Source of the DNA: Novipirellula galeiformis | Lineage (GTDB): Bacteria > Planctomycetota > Planctomycetia > Pirellulales > Pirellulaceae | DNA: 64,000 bases | Direction of reading: 5' to 3' | NCBI RefSeq assembly: GCF_007860095.1 | Contig: NZ_SJPT01000007.1 | Location: 348,696-412,695, forward strand | Shown: positions 28,620 to 37,109 of the stretch, piece after piece | Numbering within the stretch: position 1 is the first letter of the stretch | How the letters are laid out: the number at the start of each line of letters is the position of its first letter | Notes under the pieces: generated by a model | What the model saw: only the letters and a program-made list of their open reading frames with translations | What the model was told of the DNA's origin: nothing | The model's database searches: none | Position numbers and translations under genes: made by a program

Positions 28620-28979
28620 TCATGCTGCACCCAAGCGAACCACATCGTGAATCTTGGCCGGCGCACCTTTCGCTCTTTGAAGGTGAGGAACCAGGAAATT
28701 ACTGGCAGGCAAATAATCGGTGTTACCCAACACGAACGCCTGCACAGCCCCCTGAGGCGAATCGTTAATTGGCTCCTCGTGCATGCTGAAACTCATGTTG
28801 ACAAGGACCGAAATCCCCGTTCGTCTCTCGTCGTCTGTCACGATTTGATGGAAACTCGGATTAGACTCGGTCGTCACTAATTGAGGCCGTACGGTGCCAT
28901 CCGCGTGGACCGCTGCGGGGCAGCACGCGCAGTTATGTGATAATCGCCGCAGCGTGATCGATGTTGAAAACTGGATGAT
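28620..28979 (-). pseudogene. Carbamoyltransferase C-terminal remnant
   Basis: The open frame (119 codons, no upstream start) reads PAAVHADGTVRPQLVTTESN, then TGISVLVNMSFSMHEEPIND and ALGN-type C-terminus, matching the end of NodU/CmcH-type O-carbamoyltransferases (LPAVTHVDGTARPQ...N..F...TG.P.LLNTSFN..GEPI). Those enzymes are about 550-600 residues, so roughly four fifths are missing. An in-frame stop lies at 28980-28982, and no recognisable kinase-like N-terminal domain is upstream. A shorter ORF from TTG/ATG 28877 could still be translated. It suggests that the glycan once carried carbamoyl groups. Confidence 0.7.
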
Positions 28980-29124
28980 TCACGAAAGTACGTGTAATAG
29001 ACGCTAAACCGATCATACGACTTTTAGACCTCCGTCAGACCTTCGATGTCGCTGGCACGGTTTCTTTTCGTCGGATAACCTGATGACCAATCCCACTCCA
29101 CTTCGGTGTGGAGCGTTTCGAGTA

Positions 29125-30291
29125 TCAAGTTGACATTGAAGTCGACTCGCACTCATCGCCATTAGATGGCAGACAACGGCCCCCCAAGAATTGTTCGTAG
29201 ATCGTAATCAATTTGTCGACATGCACCTGCTCGCTAAAATTCGCGACGACACTTCGTCGTCCGGCACGCCCCATCTCTTCGGAACGGTCACGATCGGTAA
29301 GTAGGCTTTCTACGGCGTCCGCCAACTGCCGTGGTTCGCGAGGCGCCACCAATATACCTGTAACCGAGTCGTCCACCACCTCGGGGATGCCCCCTACCCG
29401 AGTAGCCACCACTGGTTTTCCGCATGCCATTGCCTCAATCAAGCAACGCCCGAACGTTTCCACTGTGGAAGGACATACCAATATATCGATCCGGCGAAGC
29501 GTGTTAGGCACATCACGGACATGCCCCAGAAACTCTACGTGGGACCCGATCCCAAGTTCGGCTGCCTTTTGCCGAAGTTGCTGGTCGGCGCCGGTTCGAA
29601 AAACATCCTCGCCGATGATCCAGTACCGACATTTATATCCACGCTGACAAAGATGCATTGCCATCGCCAGAAAGTCATCATGTCCTTTCACAGGAACTAA
29701 ATTCGCCAAGATGGCGACGATCGGTCGATCGTTATGCGTATCTTGCGAAGGTGGATGGAAATTTTCCGTGTCGACAGCGTTGTGAAGCACAATCTGCCGC
29801 ACACGCGGACAGGCCGACATTATTAGCGAACCTAGTTCAGCCTTCATTGCATGACTATTAAAGACAAATGCGTTGGGCCGTGGCACACCACGGAACGCCC
29901 AATCGACATAGCTAGATTCCGGCGGATATCGAATATGGCACAGCAAGGGGAGGCGAAATTGTCGCGCGGAATAGGCTAAACTTCGCGCTGTCGAAATATC
30001 GTTCGCATGGATTAAGTCGCAAGAGATGCCTTTGAATATGCGACTCCATCGCCGCAGATCTAATAGAAATCGGAACGGTTTCTTCCAACTGTGTAACGCA
30101 TAGGGAACGACCGTATGGGGGATTTCCGCTGCAGTCAGTTCCGCGGTCATACGACCCGAAGCAGGTACGGCTACGTGTACCTTCCAGTTGCGTCGGATCA
30201 GTCCCTGCGCGATCAACAACAAGCTTCGCTCACCCCCGCCCAAGTTCGACGAATTAGATAACAACAGGATGGAGTGTGATTTCAAATTCAT
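29125..30291 (-). CDS. Glycosyltransferase family 4
   Basis: 388 residues. SILLLSNSSNLGGGERSLLL is the GT4 N-terminal motif; the donor domain has VAILANLVPVKGHDDFLAM, IIGEDVFRTGADQQL and E-x7-E in STVETFGRCLIEAMACGKPV, then VATRVGGIPEVV. ATG 30291 overlaps the stop of the upstream GT (ATGA, 30288-30291), showing translational coupling in a three-gene run of glycosyltransferases. Confidence 0.93.
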   Translation of the reverse strand: MNLKSHSILLLSNSSNLGGGERSLLLIAQGLIRRNWKVHVAVPASGRMTAELTAAEIPHTVVPYALHSWKKPFRFLLDLRRWSRIFKGISCDLIHANDISTARSLAYSARQFRLPLLCHIRYPPESSYVDWAFRGVPRPNAFVFNSHAMKAELGSLIMSACPRVRQIVLHNAVDTENFHPPSQDTHNDRPIVAILANLVPVKGHDDFLAMAMHLCQRGYKCRYWIIGEDVFRTGADQQLRQKAAELGIGSHVEFLGHVRDVPNTLRRIDILVCPSTVETFGRCLIEAMACGKPVVATRVGGIPEVVDDSVTGILVAPREPRQLADAVESLLTDRDRSEEMGRAGRRSVVANFSEQVHVDKLITIYEQFLGGRCLPSNGDECESTSMST

Positions 30292-31481
30292 GTCTTCAGC
30301 GAAGCAGGATGAGTCAGTTCGTAAAGTTGGTTATGCAAGTTGTCTATCCGACTGTCCCAATTGAATTGCGCTCGAACCCGTTCCCGTCCTTGTCGCCCCA
30401 TCTCGGCTGCCTGCTGCGGGAATTCGATCAATTGCAGAATCCTGGCTGCCAGCGTCGTAGCTTCTCCGATGGGAAACAGCCACCCTGTAATGCCGGGAGC
30501 TACGATTTCACGCGGGCCATCGGTGTCGCTGCAGACGACGGGCAACCCTGCTGCCATTGCTTCGGCGACCACCAAACCAAACGACTCTCGCTCACTGGCA
30601 TGCACAAATATATCGGAAGCCAACATCCTCTCAAGCACCAACGTATGTGACAACGCACCTCGGAGTCGAACGCAGTCTTCCAACGCGAGCCTTCGCACTT
30701 GTTGCTGCAACGCGTCTCGGCAAGGCCCATCGCCGATCACTTCAAGTTGGACCGAATGCCCTCGTGACACCAGTTCGCTCATCGCGTCAACGACCAAAGC
30801 AGTTTGCTTGAGTTCCGACAAAGAGCCGACCGTTAGCAGCCGAATCGGCGATTGGGAACGAGAGAATGGTCGGGCGAGGTCTGTGGGAATGTCGACCCCA
30901 TTTCGCAACAGACATAGTCCGTCGCTTTGCTCCGTGGCTTGTTGCCAATATTCCTTCCAGGCATTGGACACGCAGAAAATCCTGGAGGTTGTTGCCTGTA
31001 GCGAACGGAGTTCGTCCACCGAGTATTGTTTCAGATGTCCGTCATGCGCAATCACAGTTAGCGGCACGTTTAGTAGGCCGGACAACCCTTCACCTACCTC
31101 AAGCCCCCACTGAACAAAATGGCAGTGAATCAGTCGGCATTCAGCGATCAACGGTTCGCTTAACAAGGAACCAAAATAGCCCGTGCGGCGGATCGCTAAT
31201 CGCCGTCCGTAACGTCCCACATTGGCAGCGAGACGCAACCGTCGATTAGTCACGAACCGAAGTGGAGCCATCGGACTTTGCCGGACTGGAAGTGCTATCG
31301 TTGGGAATGTAACCCCATCAATCGATTCGTGAAACAGCCCCGATTGGTTAGGGGAATTAGAGTGTTGAATGACCAACCGCACGTCCCAGCCGCGCTGCCG
31401 CAGCGCCATAAGCTCGCGTACAACGAAGGTTTCGGTAGTAGTTGGGAACGCGCCGACACAAACCGCAATCGGCCCTAACAT
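30288..31481 (-). CDS. Glycosyltransferase family 4
   Basis: 397 residues. The N-terminus AVCVGAFPTTTETFVVRELMAL is typical of GT4 enzymes related to WcaL/ExoL-type colanic acid/exopolysaccharide transferases. The donor domain has RLLTVGSLSELKQTALVVDA, VIGDGPCRDAL and E-x7-E in SERESFGLVVAEAMAAGLPV. ATG 31481 overlaps the stop of the upstream GT2 gene by 7 bases and its own stop overlaps the next gene by 4 bases, so it is the middle member of a tightly coupled set. Confidence 0.93.
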   Translation of the reverse strand: MLGPIAVCVGAFPTTTETFVVRELMALRQRGWDVRLVIQHSNSPNQSGLFHESIDGVTFPTIALPVRQSPMAPLRFVTNRRLRLAANVGRYGRRLAIRRTGYFGSLLSEPLIAECRLIHCHFVQWGLEVGEGLSGLLNVPLTVIAHDGHLKQYSVDELRSLQATTSRIFCVSNAWKEYWQQATEQSDGLCLLRNGVDIPTDLARPFSRSQSPIRLLTVGSLSELKQTALVVDAMSELVSRGHSVQLEVIGDGPCRDALQQQVRRLALEDCVRLRGALSHTLVLERMLASDIFVHASERESFGLVVAEAMAAGLPVVCSDTDGPREIVAPGITGWLFPIGEATTLAARILQLIEFPQQAAEMGRQGRERVRAQFNWDSRIDNLHNQLYELTHPASLKT

Positions 31482-32395
31482 GCGGGCTTACCATGAACGT
31501 GATGCCGCATCATTCCACGGGTCATTGCCGCGATGCGGTAGGCTTCGAACCACCGTTCATCCTTTATTGTGGACCTGATAATGGCCATACTCCGGCAACG
31601 TAGATACCTCGCGATTAGCCATTTGGGTATGCGAAAAAAGCCTCCAGCAGGGGGCACATGTTCACGGAGCATGGTCGATCGCCCCGCACCTTCGTACCAA
31701 TCCCAAACATAGTTCAGATTCAACCGAGTGGCGGGCACAAAGTGTTGCACTGCAGCCGGGGACACCCACAAAAACCGCATCCCATCCTTTTCCAGACGTC
31801 GCAGATACTCAGCGTCGTCGCCGCGAAGATTATTGTTGCCAGCATTGCCCAAACGTGGATCGAAACGATACTGCGAATAAATGGACTGGCGCATCGCCAT
31901 GTTGGCGCCGATCGGGATGTCGTTTTCATTGAATTCGAAAATGCCTTCACCAAGTTGTCGGAGCGCAAACGTCGAAGTCAAGCTTGGCAAGTGTCGAAGA
32001 ATCCACGCAGGGGGATCGACTTCCCACAACGGATCCACCCTGCCACCGAACACCGAAAAATCCGGGAAATTTTCGGCTGCTCGCATGTAACCGGCCAACC
32101 ACCCCGGCGATACCAACACGTCGTCATCGGTCCATATGAGAAGTTTGCCGGTGGCTTGCTCGATCGCACAATTACGCGCCCGCGATTGCCCGGCGACAGG
32201 TTCAAACAGTCTGCGGATGGGCAACCGATCGTGAAAACCTTCGATCACGTCATCGGTGTTGTCGGTGCAGTTATTGTTGACAACCAACAGTTCCCATTTA
32301 ACGCCCGGCGGAATTTTCAGGCGGGTCATCGCATCCAGCGTCTTGTCCAACAACGCGGCGCGATTCCACGTACAGATCGCAACGGTTACATGCAT
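31475..32395 (-). CDS. Glycosyltransferase family 2
   Basis: 306 residues, GT-A fold. TVAICTWNRAALLDKTLDAM is the nucleotide-binding start, ELLVVNNNCTD follows, WTDDDVLVSPGWLAGY carries the metal-binding acidic motif, and DDAEYLRRLEKDGMRFLWV is the likely catalytic-base region. No membrane helix, so it is a soluble or peripheral inverting transferase. ATG 32395. Its 3' end overlaps the downstream GT4 by 7 bases. Confidence 0.92.
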   Translation of the reverse strand: MHVTVAICTWNRAALLDKTLDAMTRLKIPPGVKWELLVVNNNCTDNTDDVIEGFHDRLPIRRLFEPVAGQSRARNCAIEQATGKLLIWTDDDVLVSPGWLAGYMRAAENFPDFSVFGGRVDPLWEVDPPAWILRHLPSLTSTFALRQLGEGIFEFNENDIPIGANMAMRQSIYSQYRFDPRLGNAGNNNLRGDDAEYLRRLEKDGMRFLWVSPAAVQHFVPATRLNLNYVWDWYEGAGRSTMLREHVPPAGGFFRIPKWLIARYLRCRSMAIIRSTIKDERWFEAYRIAAMTRGMMRHHVHGKPAC

Positions 32396-32406
32396 GCTAA
32401 CTCAGT

Positions 32407-33573
32407 TCAACTTCTTGCGTTAGAGTGGGAAATCACAAGATTGGCCAAATGTGATGCAAACAAATCCGCAGGTTGTTTCGGGAGATACTCTAGTGCGGCA
32501 TCCCTCGCGAGCCTGCCCATCTGCTGCCAATCCTCACGTCGGTTCCACGCTGACTCCAGTGCTCGATCAAATAGCTTGACAGTTGGCGCATCAGCCAGAA
32601 ACCCCGTAACCTCGTCAGTGACAACCTCGCCGTTCCCGGCCACATCGGTAACGACCGCAGGGCGACCGCAAAGCATAGCCTCGACCAAAGCAAGGGGAAG
32701 TCCTTCGTATCGAGAAGGCAGAAGCAACAGGTGATTCTGACGCCAAATTTCGGACACGTTTTGTACGTGTCCGTGAAATGTAACTCGGGAGCAAAGCTCG
32801 TACACCTCCGTCAGCATTTTAAGCGTTCCTTCCATCGGACCCGATCCATAGATATTTACATGAATAGGTCTTTCTCGCCACTTTGGAATCGAAAGAGTCT
32901 TCAGTAAAATATCCTGGCCCTTTGAGGGTGGGTGAAGCCGGGCAACGTTAGCAAGCTGATAATCGGATTCTGGCGGATCTTCGGGCCAGCAAGGTTGGTG
33001 ATCACGCGGTACTTGGATAGGATTCGCGACTACGGTGGCGTTGGGTAAATCGCATGCGATCTGCGTTTCAACGAGCTGTAGATTAGCATGCGAGACAAAG
33101 TAGCACTGGGCACTGGAAAGCCATGCATTTCGCCAGCGATTGGCAAGATCATCGGTCGGCCAATCATGTTCTGAATGCGCCTGCGATATCGTGGCAACCG
33201 GAATTCCCGTTGACAAGGCTAGCTCCACTGTCTCCAGGCTCATCACGCCGCCAGAGGAGACAATGATGAGGTCGGGACGGAGTGTCAACAGCCAGCATCC
33301 GAGCTCTGTACTGTGTGGATTTCGACCGGTTGCCCGCGCAAGTTTCCTCATGGCACGATCGACCAGGGAGGAAGATCGCGTTTTTCGCTCAGTGACACTA
33401 ACACGCTCCCTGCGAAGGCTCTCCAACGCCGACCGCGGTGCTGGCCAAGCGTTGACACTTGCATAAACCTGGTGTCCTGAGGCAGCCAACGACTTAGCAG
33501 CTTCAGACCACAGAACTTCCGAACCTCCCCACGGAAATCGAGCGATCGTACCTATGAACGCGAATTTCGCCAT
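32407..33573 (-). CDS. Glycosyltransferase family 4
   Basis: 388 residues. FAFIGTIARFPWGGSEVLWSEAA marks the GT4 N-domain (key residues GGSE). The C-domain has ANVARLHPPSKGQDILLKTL and E-x7-E in PSRYEGLPLALVEAMLCGRP, then VVTDVAGNGEVV. ATG 33573. Only 11 bases separate it from the following GT2 gene, so the four GT genes 29125-33573 probably form one operon. Confidence 0.93.
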   Translation of the reverse strand: MAKFAFIGTIARFPWGGSEVLWSEAAKSLAASGHQVYASVNAWPAPRSALESLRRERVSVTERKTRSSSLVDRAMRKLARATGRNPHSTELGCWLLTLRPDLIIVSSGGVMSLETVELALSTGIPVATISQAHSEHDWPTDDLANRWRNAWLSSAQCYFVSHANLQLVETQIACDLPNATVVANPIQVPRDHQPCWPEDPPESDYQLANVARLHPPSKGQDILLKTLSIPKWRERPIHVNIYGSGPMEGTLKMLTEVYELCSRVTFHGHVQNVSEIWRQNHLLLLPSRYEGLPLALVEAMLCGRPAVVTDVAGNGEVVTDEVTGFLADAPTVKLFDRALESAWNRREDWQQMGRLARDAALEYLPKQPADLFASHLANLVISHSNARS

Positions 33574-33789
33574 TGAATTATATTTTGATATTGAACTGAA
33601 GGAAAATCATTCAGCGATCCGCGTCACATGATCCAGCAACGTTCTCACTCTTGGCACCGGAATTCAAGTTCTCCCACCGCTTCGGATCGCGGTGTACTAA
33701 TTGATTGAGCATGATCTCGACTGCACCGTACCAAGCCTCTACCAAAACACGCAAACGATGGCTTTCCATGCCGCTGATTAAGACAATAT

Positions 33790-35013
33790 TCAAGATCTTA
33801 ACCGCGTTAAAATACGAGTGAGCTGGTTCCGAAAGCGGGTGGTGTTCGAAAGTACTCGACAATCATGATTAAGGGGATGTTGCGAAATGGGAGGCAACTG
33901 AATTCGCTTGGGGATTCGTATTGATGGTGGACTGACACTAGAACTCATAGCAACCGCCAGAACCGTTTCCCACTTCCTGAAACACGCGTCATCGTGGTAC
34001 TCATCGCTGATAAGTCGCTTGGCATTAGTCGAGCAGTTTTGCCAAAGCGGCGCGTCGCTAGATAACCGAATTAATTGCGTGGCCGCGTCGTCAGGGTCAT
34101 CACTCGTCAGTAAACCAGTCACTCCGTCGTTGACAATCTCGGGAATACCGCTGGGAATGTTACGCACGACAGGTACCACTCCCATCGACATTGCCTCCAA
34201 TAAAGCAAGAGGGAGTCCCTCGTAGTCGGACATTAGTAAAATGGCTTGCGTATCAACTAAAACATCTCGCAATTTTGTTGAGTCTAAACGTCCCAAAAAA
34301 CGCACTCGATCTATTAGCCCCAATTCGGAACACTTGGCTTCCCACTTTTTCCGATCAGCACCGTCCCCCAATACGACACATTCGATCTCCGAACTTTGTT
34401 GACACGCGATTGCCATGGTTCGAATCACCAACGAGATTCGTTTCTGTTCTTCAAGAACGCGACCGGAAAAACACACCCTAAATGGTTCCGCTCGATAACT
34501 TGCAGTTTTATCACCCATGTCGACTCCATACGGGATGTAGTCTACTCCATCAGAAAACTTTTTTTGCGCGATTTCAAATACATGACGTGAAACGCCAACG
34601 GTACGCACAAGTGGATGCGTCAGATCAACCAATTCGGCGATCGCCCAATAGAATGGATCATCGGAATGGATGGTGTATATCCACGGCAAACCCTGACGTC
34701 GGGCAATATCAGCCGCGTAATAAAACGCTGGCAAGCATTGGGGCGCGAAAACCGTTGCACCGTAACGGTTAAGAAACTGAAGTGTATCTTTCACACCGTC
34801 TTCGCTAAACTTCGGCTTCCGCTTGTATTCCACCGGAACGCCAGCGGCAAGTAGCGATTGATGCACCGGTGAATTCTGAGCGTTCGCATCCAAGCCATGA
34901 AGCAAGACGGAAACCTCAGTTCCCGATCCATGAAGCTTCAGAACGATTTTTTCAAACCAAGTGTTAACACCACTGATGGCTCCAGCCCCGCAAAAATTTG
35001 CAAAACAAATCAT
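33790..35013 (-). CDS. Glycosyltransferase family 4
   Basis: 407 residues. It starts MICFANFCGAGAISGVNTWF; the acceptor domain contains PWIYTIHSDDPFYW. The donor domain has VCFSGRVLEEQKRISLVIRT, VVLGDGADRKKWE, and E-x7-E in MSDYEGLPLALLEAMSMG. ATG 35013. A 216-base gap to the next gene (33574-33789) has no supported gene; an 83-codon frame there overlaps this gene's 3' end and is not called. Confidence 0.92.
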   Translation of the reverse strand: MICFANFCGAGAISGVNTWFEKIVLKLHGSGTEVSVLLHGLDANAQNSPVHQSLLAAGVPVEYKRKPKFSEDGVKDTLQFLNRYGATVFAPQCLPAFYYAADIARRQGLPWIYTIHSDDPFYWAIAELVDLTHPLVRTVGVSRHVFEIAQKKFSDGVDYIPYGVDMGDKTASYRAEPFRVCFSGRVLEEQKRISLVIRTMAIACQQSSEIECVVLGDGADRKKWEAKCSELGLIDRVRFLGRLDSTKLRDVLVDTQAILLMSDYEGLPLALLEAMSMGVVPVVRNIPSGIPEIVNDGVTGLLTSDDPDDAATQLIRLSSDAPLWQNCSTNAKRLISDEYHDDACFRKWETVLAVAMSSSVSPPSIRIPKRIQLPPISQHPLNHDCRVLSNTTRFRNQLTRILTRLRS

Positions 35014-35211
35014 GGATAGTTGATGGATTAAATCCTAAATGCCAAGAAACACAAAAATCATCGGATTACCGAGTAGAACTCAAGATGCGTTAGTCGTCAC
35101 GTTGACCGGGAACTGGCGCAACGATGCAGTGTTAAAGCACTTCGAATTGAGCGTATCGCTTCAACCTAGTTTTCAGAAATCCGCAATAAAGCGGATCATC
35201 GTAGGTTGGTG

Positions 35212-36159
35212 TCAATCGGTGCAGATGGGATCATAAGTGCAGAACCCTTTTTCAACCAAAAGACTATCGGGCGAAGTGCAACTGACTGAAACCCCACGCT
35301 GATTGAGATGGTCAATAAGCGTACCGAATTCATCCAAAACCGATCCCTGGCCCCAACCAGCTTTTGACATGTCAGCAACGGTTGCATGAACCCCCTGTGA
35401 CTTTGCGACCTCATCCCAGGGGTTGAAGAAACGTTTCCAAGACGGATCACTCTGCTTTGCTTCAAAAAACGTGCCCGGTCGATTCAAATCGACTCCGACA
35501 AGTCGGATGCGGGGAGCGAGACGCAGGACGTAAATGAGGTTTAACAGACTTGTTAGACTACCTCGACGAAAAAACATCGGCTGATCCAGCGACTCAGCAA
35601 ACTCTCGGTGGTCTCCGCTTCGATCGTCTCGATCAAAAAAAATCGCGGGGAGCTCGACGGGCACTGCCAGCTGAAAATCCGATTCTAACAACATGACAGG
35701 TTGCTCACGGGACTCGCTGGACCGTATCGTTTCGAGTGATTTTCGAAACACCTGCCAACCAACACCCAACGAGTCTGCCAGGAAATGGTATTTCGGCCAA
35801 ATCCCAACCAAATCCCAAAAAACCAAGTATCGATTCATTGAGATGCTCACACTCGCTTGGATTGCATTCTTCTGAGCAATGTCGAGTTCAAGCATGCTTG
35901 AGCTACTACCCAGAATAAAGACTTCGTCGTGGCGATAACCATCCTCGCGAATGTCAGGAAGTGGCAGCTTGGGACGCTGCACCAATTGCTGCATCAAGCA
36001 CCGCAAGTCGCGACGTTGACGCGTCATGTCTTCTGAGACCCGCGAGAGCATCGCCTCAAGTGACACGACGCGTTGATGAATCTCCAGCGTCTCGTCGCTG
36101 AGCAGTCGTTTGCGAAAGCGTTTTGCAGCGTTCTTTGCGTAGCGAAAAAACAAGTTCAT
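35212..36159 (-). CDS. Sialyltransferase-like / glycan-modifying protein (putative)
   Basis: 315 residues, no membrane helix. After a basic, coiled-coil-like N-terminus (1-70) comes EVFILGSSSSMLELDIAQK, then SISMNRYLVFWDLVGIWPKYHFLAD and RIRLVGVDLNRPGTFFE. This resembles the Rossmann start (GNGPSL..), N-R-hydrophobic pattern and substrate region seen in bacterial GT42-type sialyltransferases and DUF115-like proteins. The gene is 28 bases downstream of a NeuB-like gene and close to a NeuA-like gene, so transfer of a nonulosonic acid is a reasonable inference, but the family assignment is weak from sequence alone. Confidence 0.55.
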   Translation of the reverse strand: MNLFFRYAKNAAKRFRKRLLSDETLEIHQRVVSLEAMLSRVSEDMTRQRRDLRCLMQQLVQRPKLPLPDIREDGYRHDEVFILGSSSSMLELDIAQKNAIQASVSISMNRYLVFWDLVGIWPKYHFLADSLGVGWQVFRKSLETIRSSESREQPVMLLESDFQLAVPVELPAIFFDRDDRSGDHREFAESLDQPMFFRRGSLTSLLNLIYVLRLAPRIRLVGVDLNRPGTFFEAKQSDPSWKRFFNPWDEVAKSQGVHATVADMSKAGWGQGSVLDEFGTLIDHLNQRGVSVSCTSPDSLLVEKGFCTYDPICTD

Positions 36160-36187
36160 TCCGTGTTCGAGGCGATGCTACTCTAAT

Positions 36188-37096
36188 TCAACGAGCCGCG
36201 TTGGTTCTCGTCGCAGTTCGCTTCAGCTTCACACGTTGCTCTTGTTCGCACTCGAGCAACTCATCTTGTTTGTATGCCAGAGCTTTGCTTACGTTTCTGA
36301 CGTCCCGAACCAAGCGTCGCATTCCGTCCGGTTCAAGTGATGCGGCATGATCCGTGCCTTTCCAAGTCCGATCGAGCGTGAAGTGACGCTCGATCCATTG
36401 CGCTCCCAGTGTCATCGCCGCCACGTCGGCGGCGACCCCCAGATGGTGGCCTGAAAATCCAATCGCTTTGACCCGGTCGCCGAACTCAGCACGGAGTCTG
36501 CTGATTTCGTAAAGACAGATGTCTTCGAATGTAACCGGGTATCCAGATGTGCAACTGTAGAGAACTAAACGCTTAGAAGCTTGCTTAGATTCAAAAAACT
36601 CAACAATTTCGTGTTCTTCCGATCGAGATGTCATTCCAAATGAAAGGTGAATCTCACCGTCGTAATTCTCACAAAGGTATGACAACATGTCAAAGCAAAG
36701 ATTGCATGCAGATGGTATCTTGATCAAACACGGATTCAGTGCTGTAATTTCCCTCGCTGAAGTCATGTCCCACACAGACGTGCTGTAGGCTACTCCAGTT
36801 TCATCGCACCATTCTTTTAGCTGACGATGCTGTTCAACTGAGAACTCAAGAAACTCTCGATGCTTCCCATAGGTATCGCCATAGGAATGCATAAGGTTCG
36901 GGTGAGGTTGGTTGTACTCTTCACCTGAAAGCAATTCAACGGGATTTCTCTTCTGAAATTTGATGACGTCGACTTTGCAGAAGTATGCAGCAACGTGAAT
37001 CATCTCTTTGGCAATACTCATATCGCCTTTGTGATTACAGCCGATTTCGGCGATCACCTTCGGGGGAATAGCTTGTATGGTTTGCAAGTCAGTCAT
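36188..37096 (-). CDS. NeuB-family nonulosonic acid synthase without SAF domain
   Basis: 302 residues, TIM barrel of the N-acetylneuraminate/KDN synthase family: KVIAEIGCNHKGDMSIAKEM (metal/PEP site), KVDVIKFQKRNP, AYSTSVWDMTSA, LIKIPSACN, HLSFGMTS, YSCTSGYP, IGFSGHHLGVAADVAAMTLGA and WIERHFTLDRTWKGTDHAAS. The C-terminal antifreeze-like SAF domain of typical NeuB (about 345 residues) is absent, which brings it closer to shortened synthases. It condenses PEP with a hexose derivative or its 6-phosphate. ATG 37096 follows AAAGGAT. Next to the NeuA-phosphatase fusion gene, 13 bases away. Confidence 0.88.
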   Translation of the reverse strand: MTDLQTIQAIPPKVIAEIGCNHKGDMSIAKEMIHVAAYFCKVDVIKFQKRNPVELLSGEEYNQPHPNLMHSYGDTYGKHREFLEFSVEQHRQLKEWCDETGVAYSTSVWDMTSAREITALNPCLIKIPSACNLCFDMLSYLCENYDGEIHLSFGMTSRSEEHEIVEFFESKQASKRLVLYSCTSGYPVTFEDICLYEISRLRAEFGDRVKAIGFSGHHLGVAADVAAMTLGAQWIERHFTLDRTWKGTDHAASLEPDGMRRLVRDVRNVSKALAYKQDELLECEQEQRVKLKRTATRTNAAR

Positions 37097-37109
37097 TAAT
37101 GACGATCCT

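Noticed and set aside
33611..33862. 83-codon minus-strand ORF
   Set aside because: It overlaps the 3' end of the GT4 gene at 33790 in another frame, has no ribosome site and no family motif.
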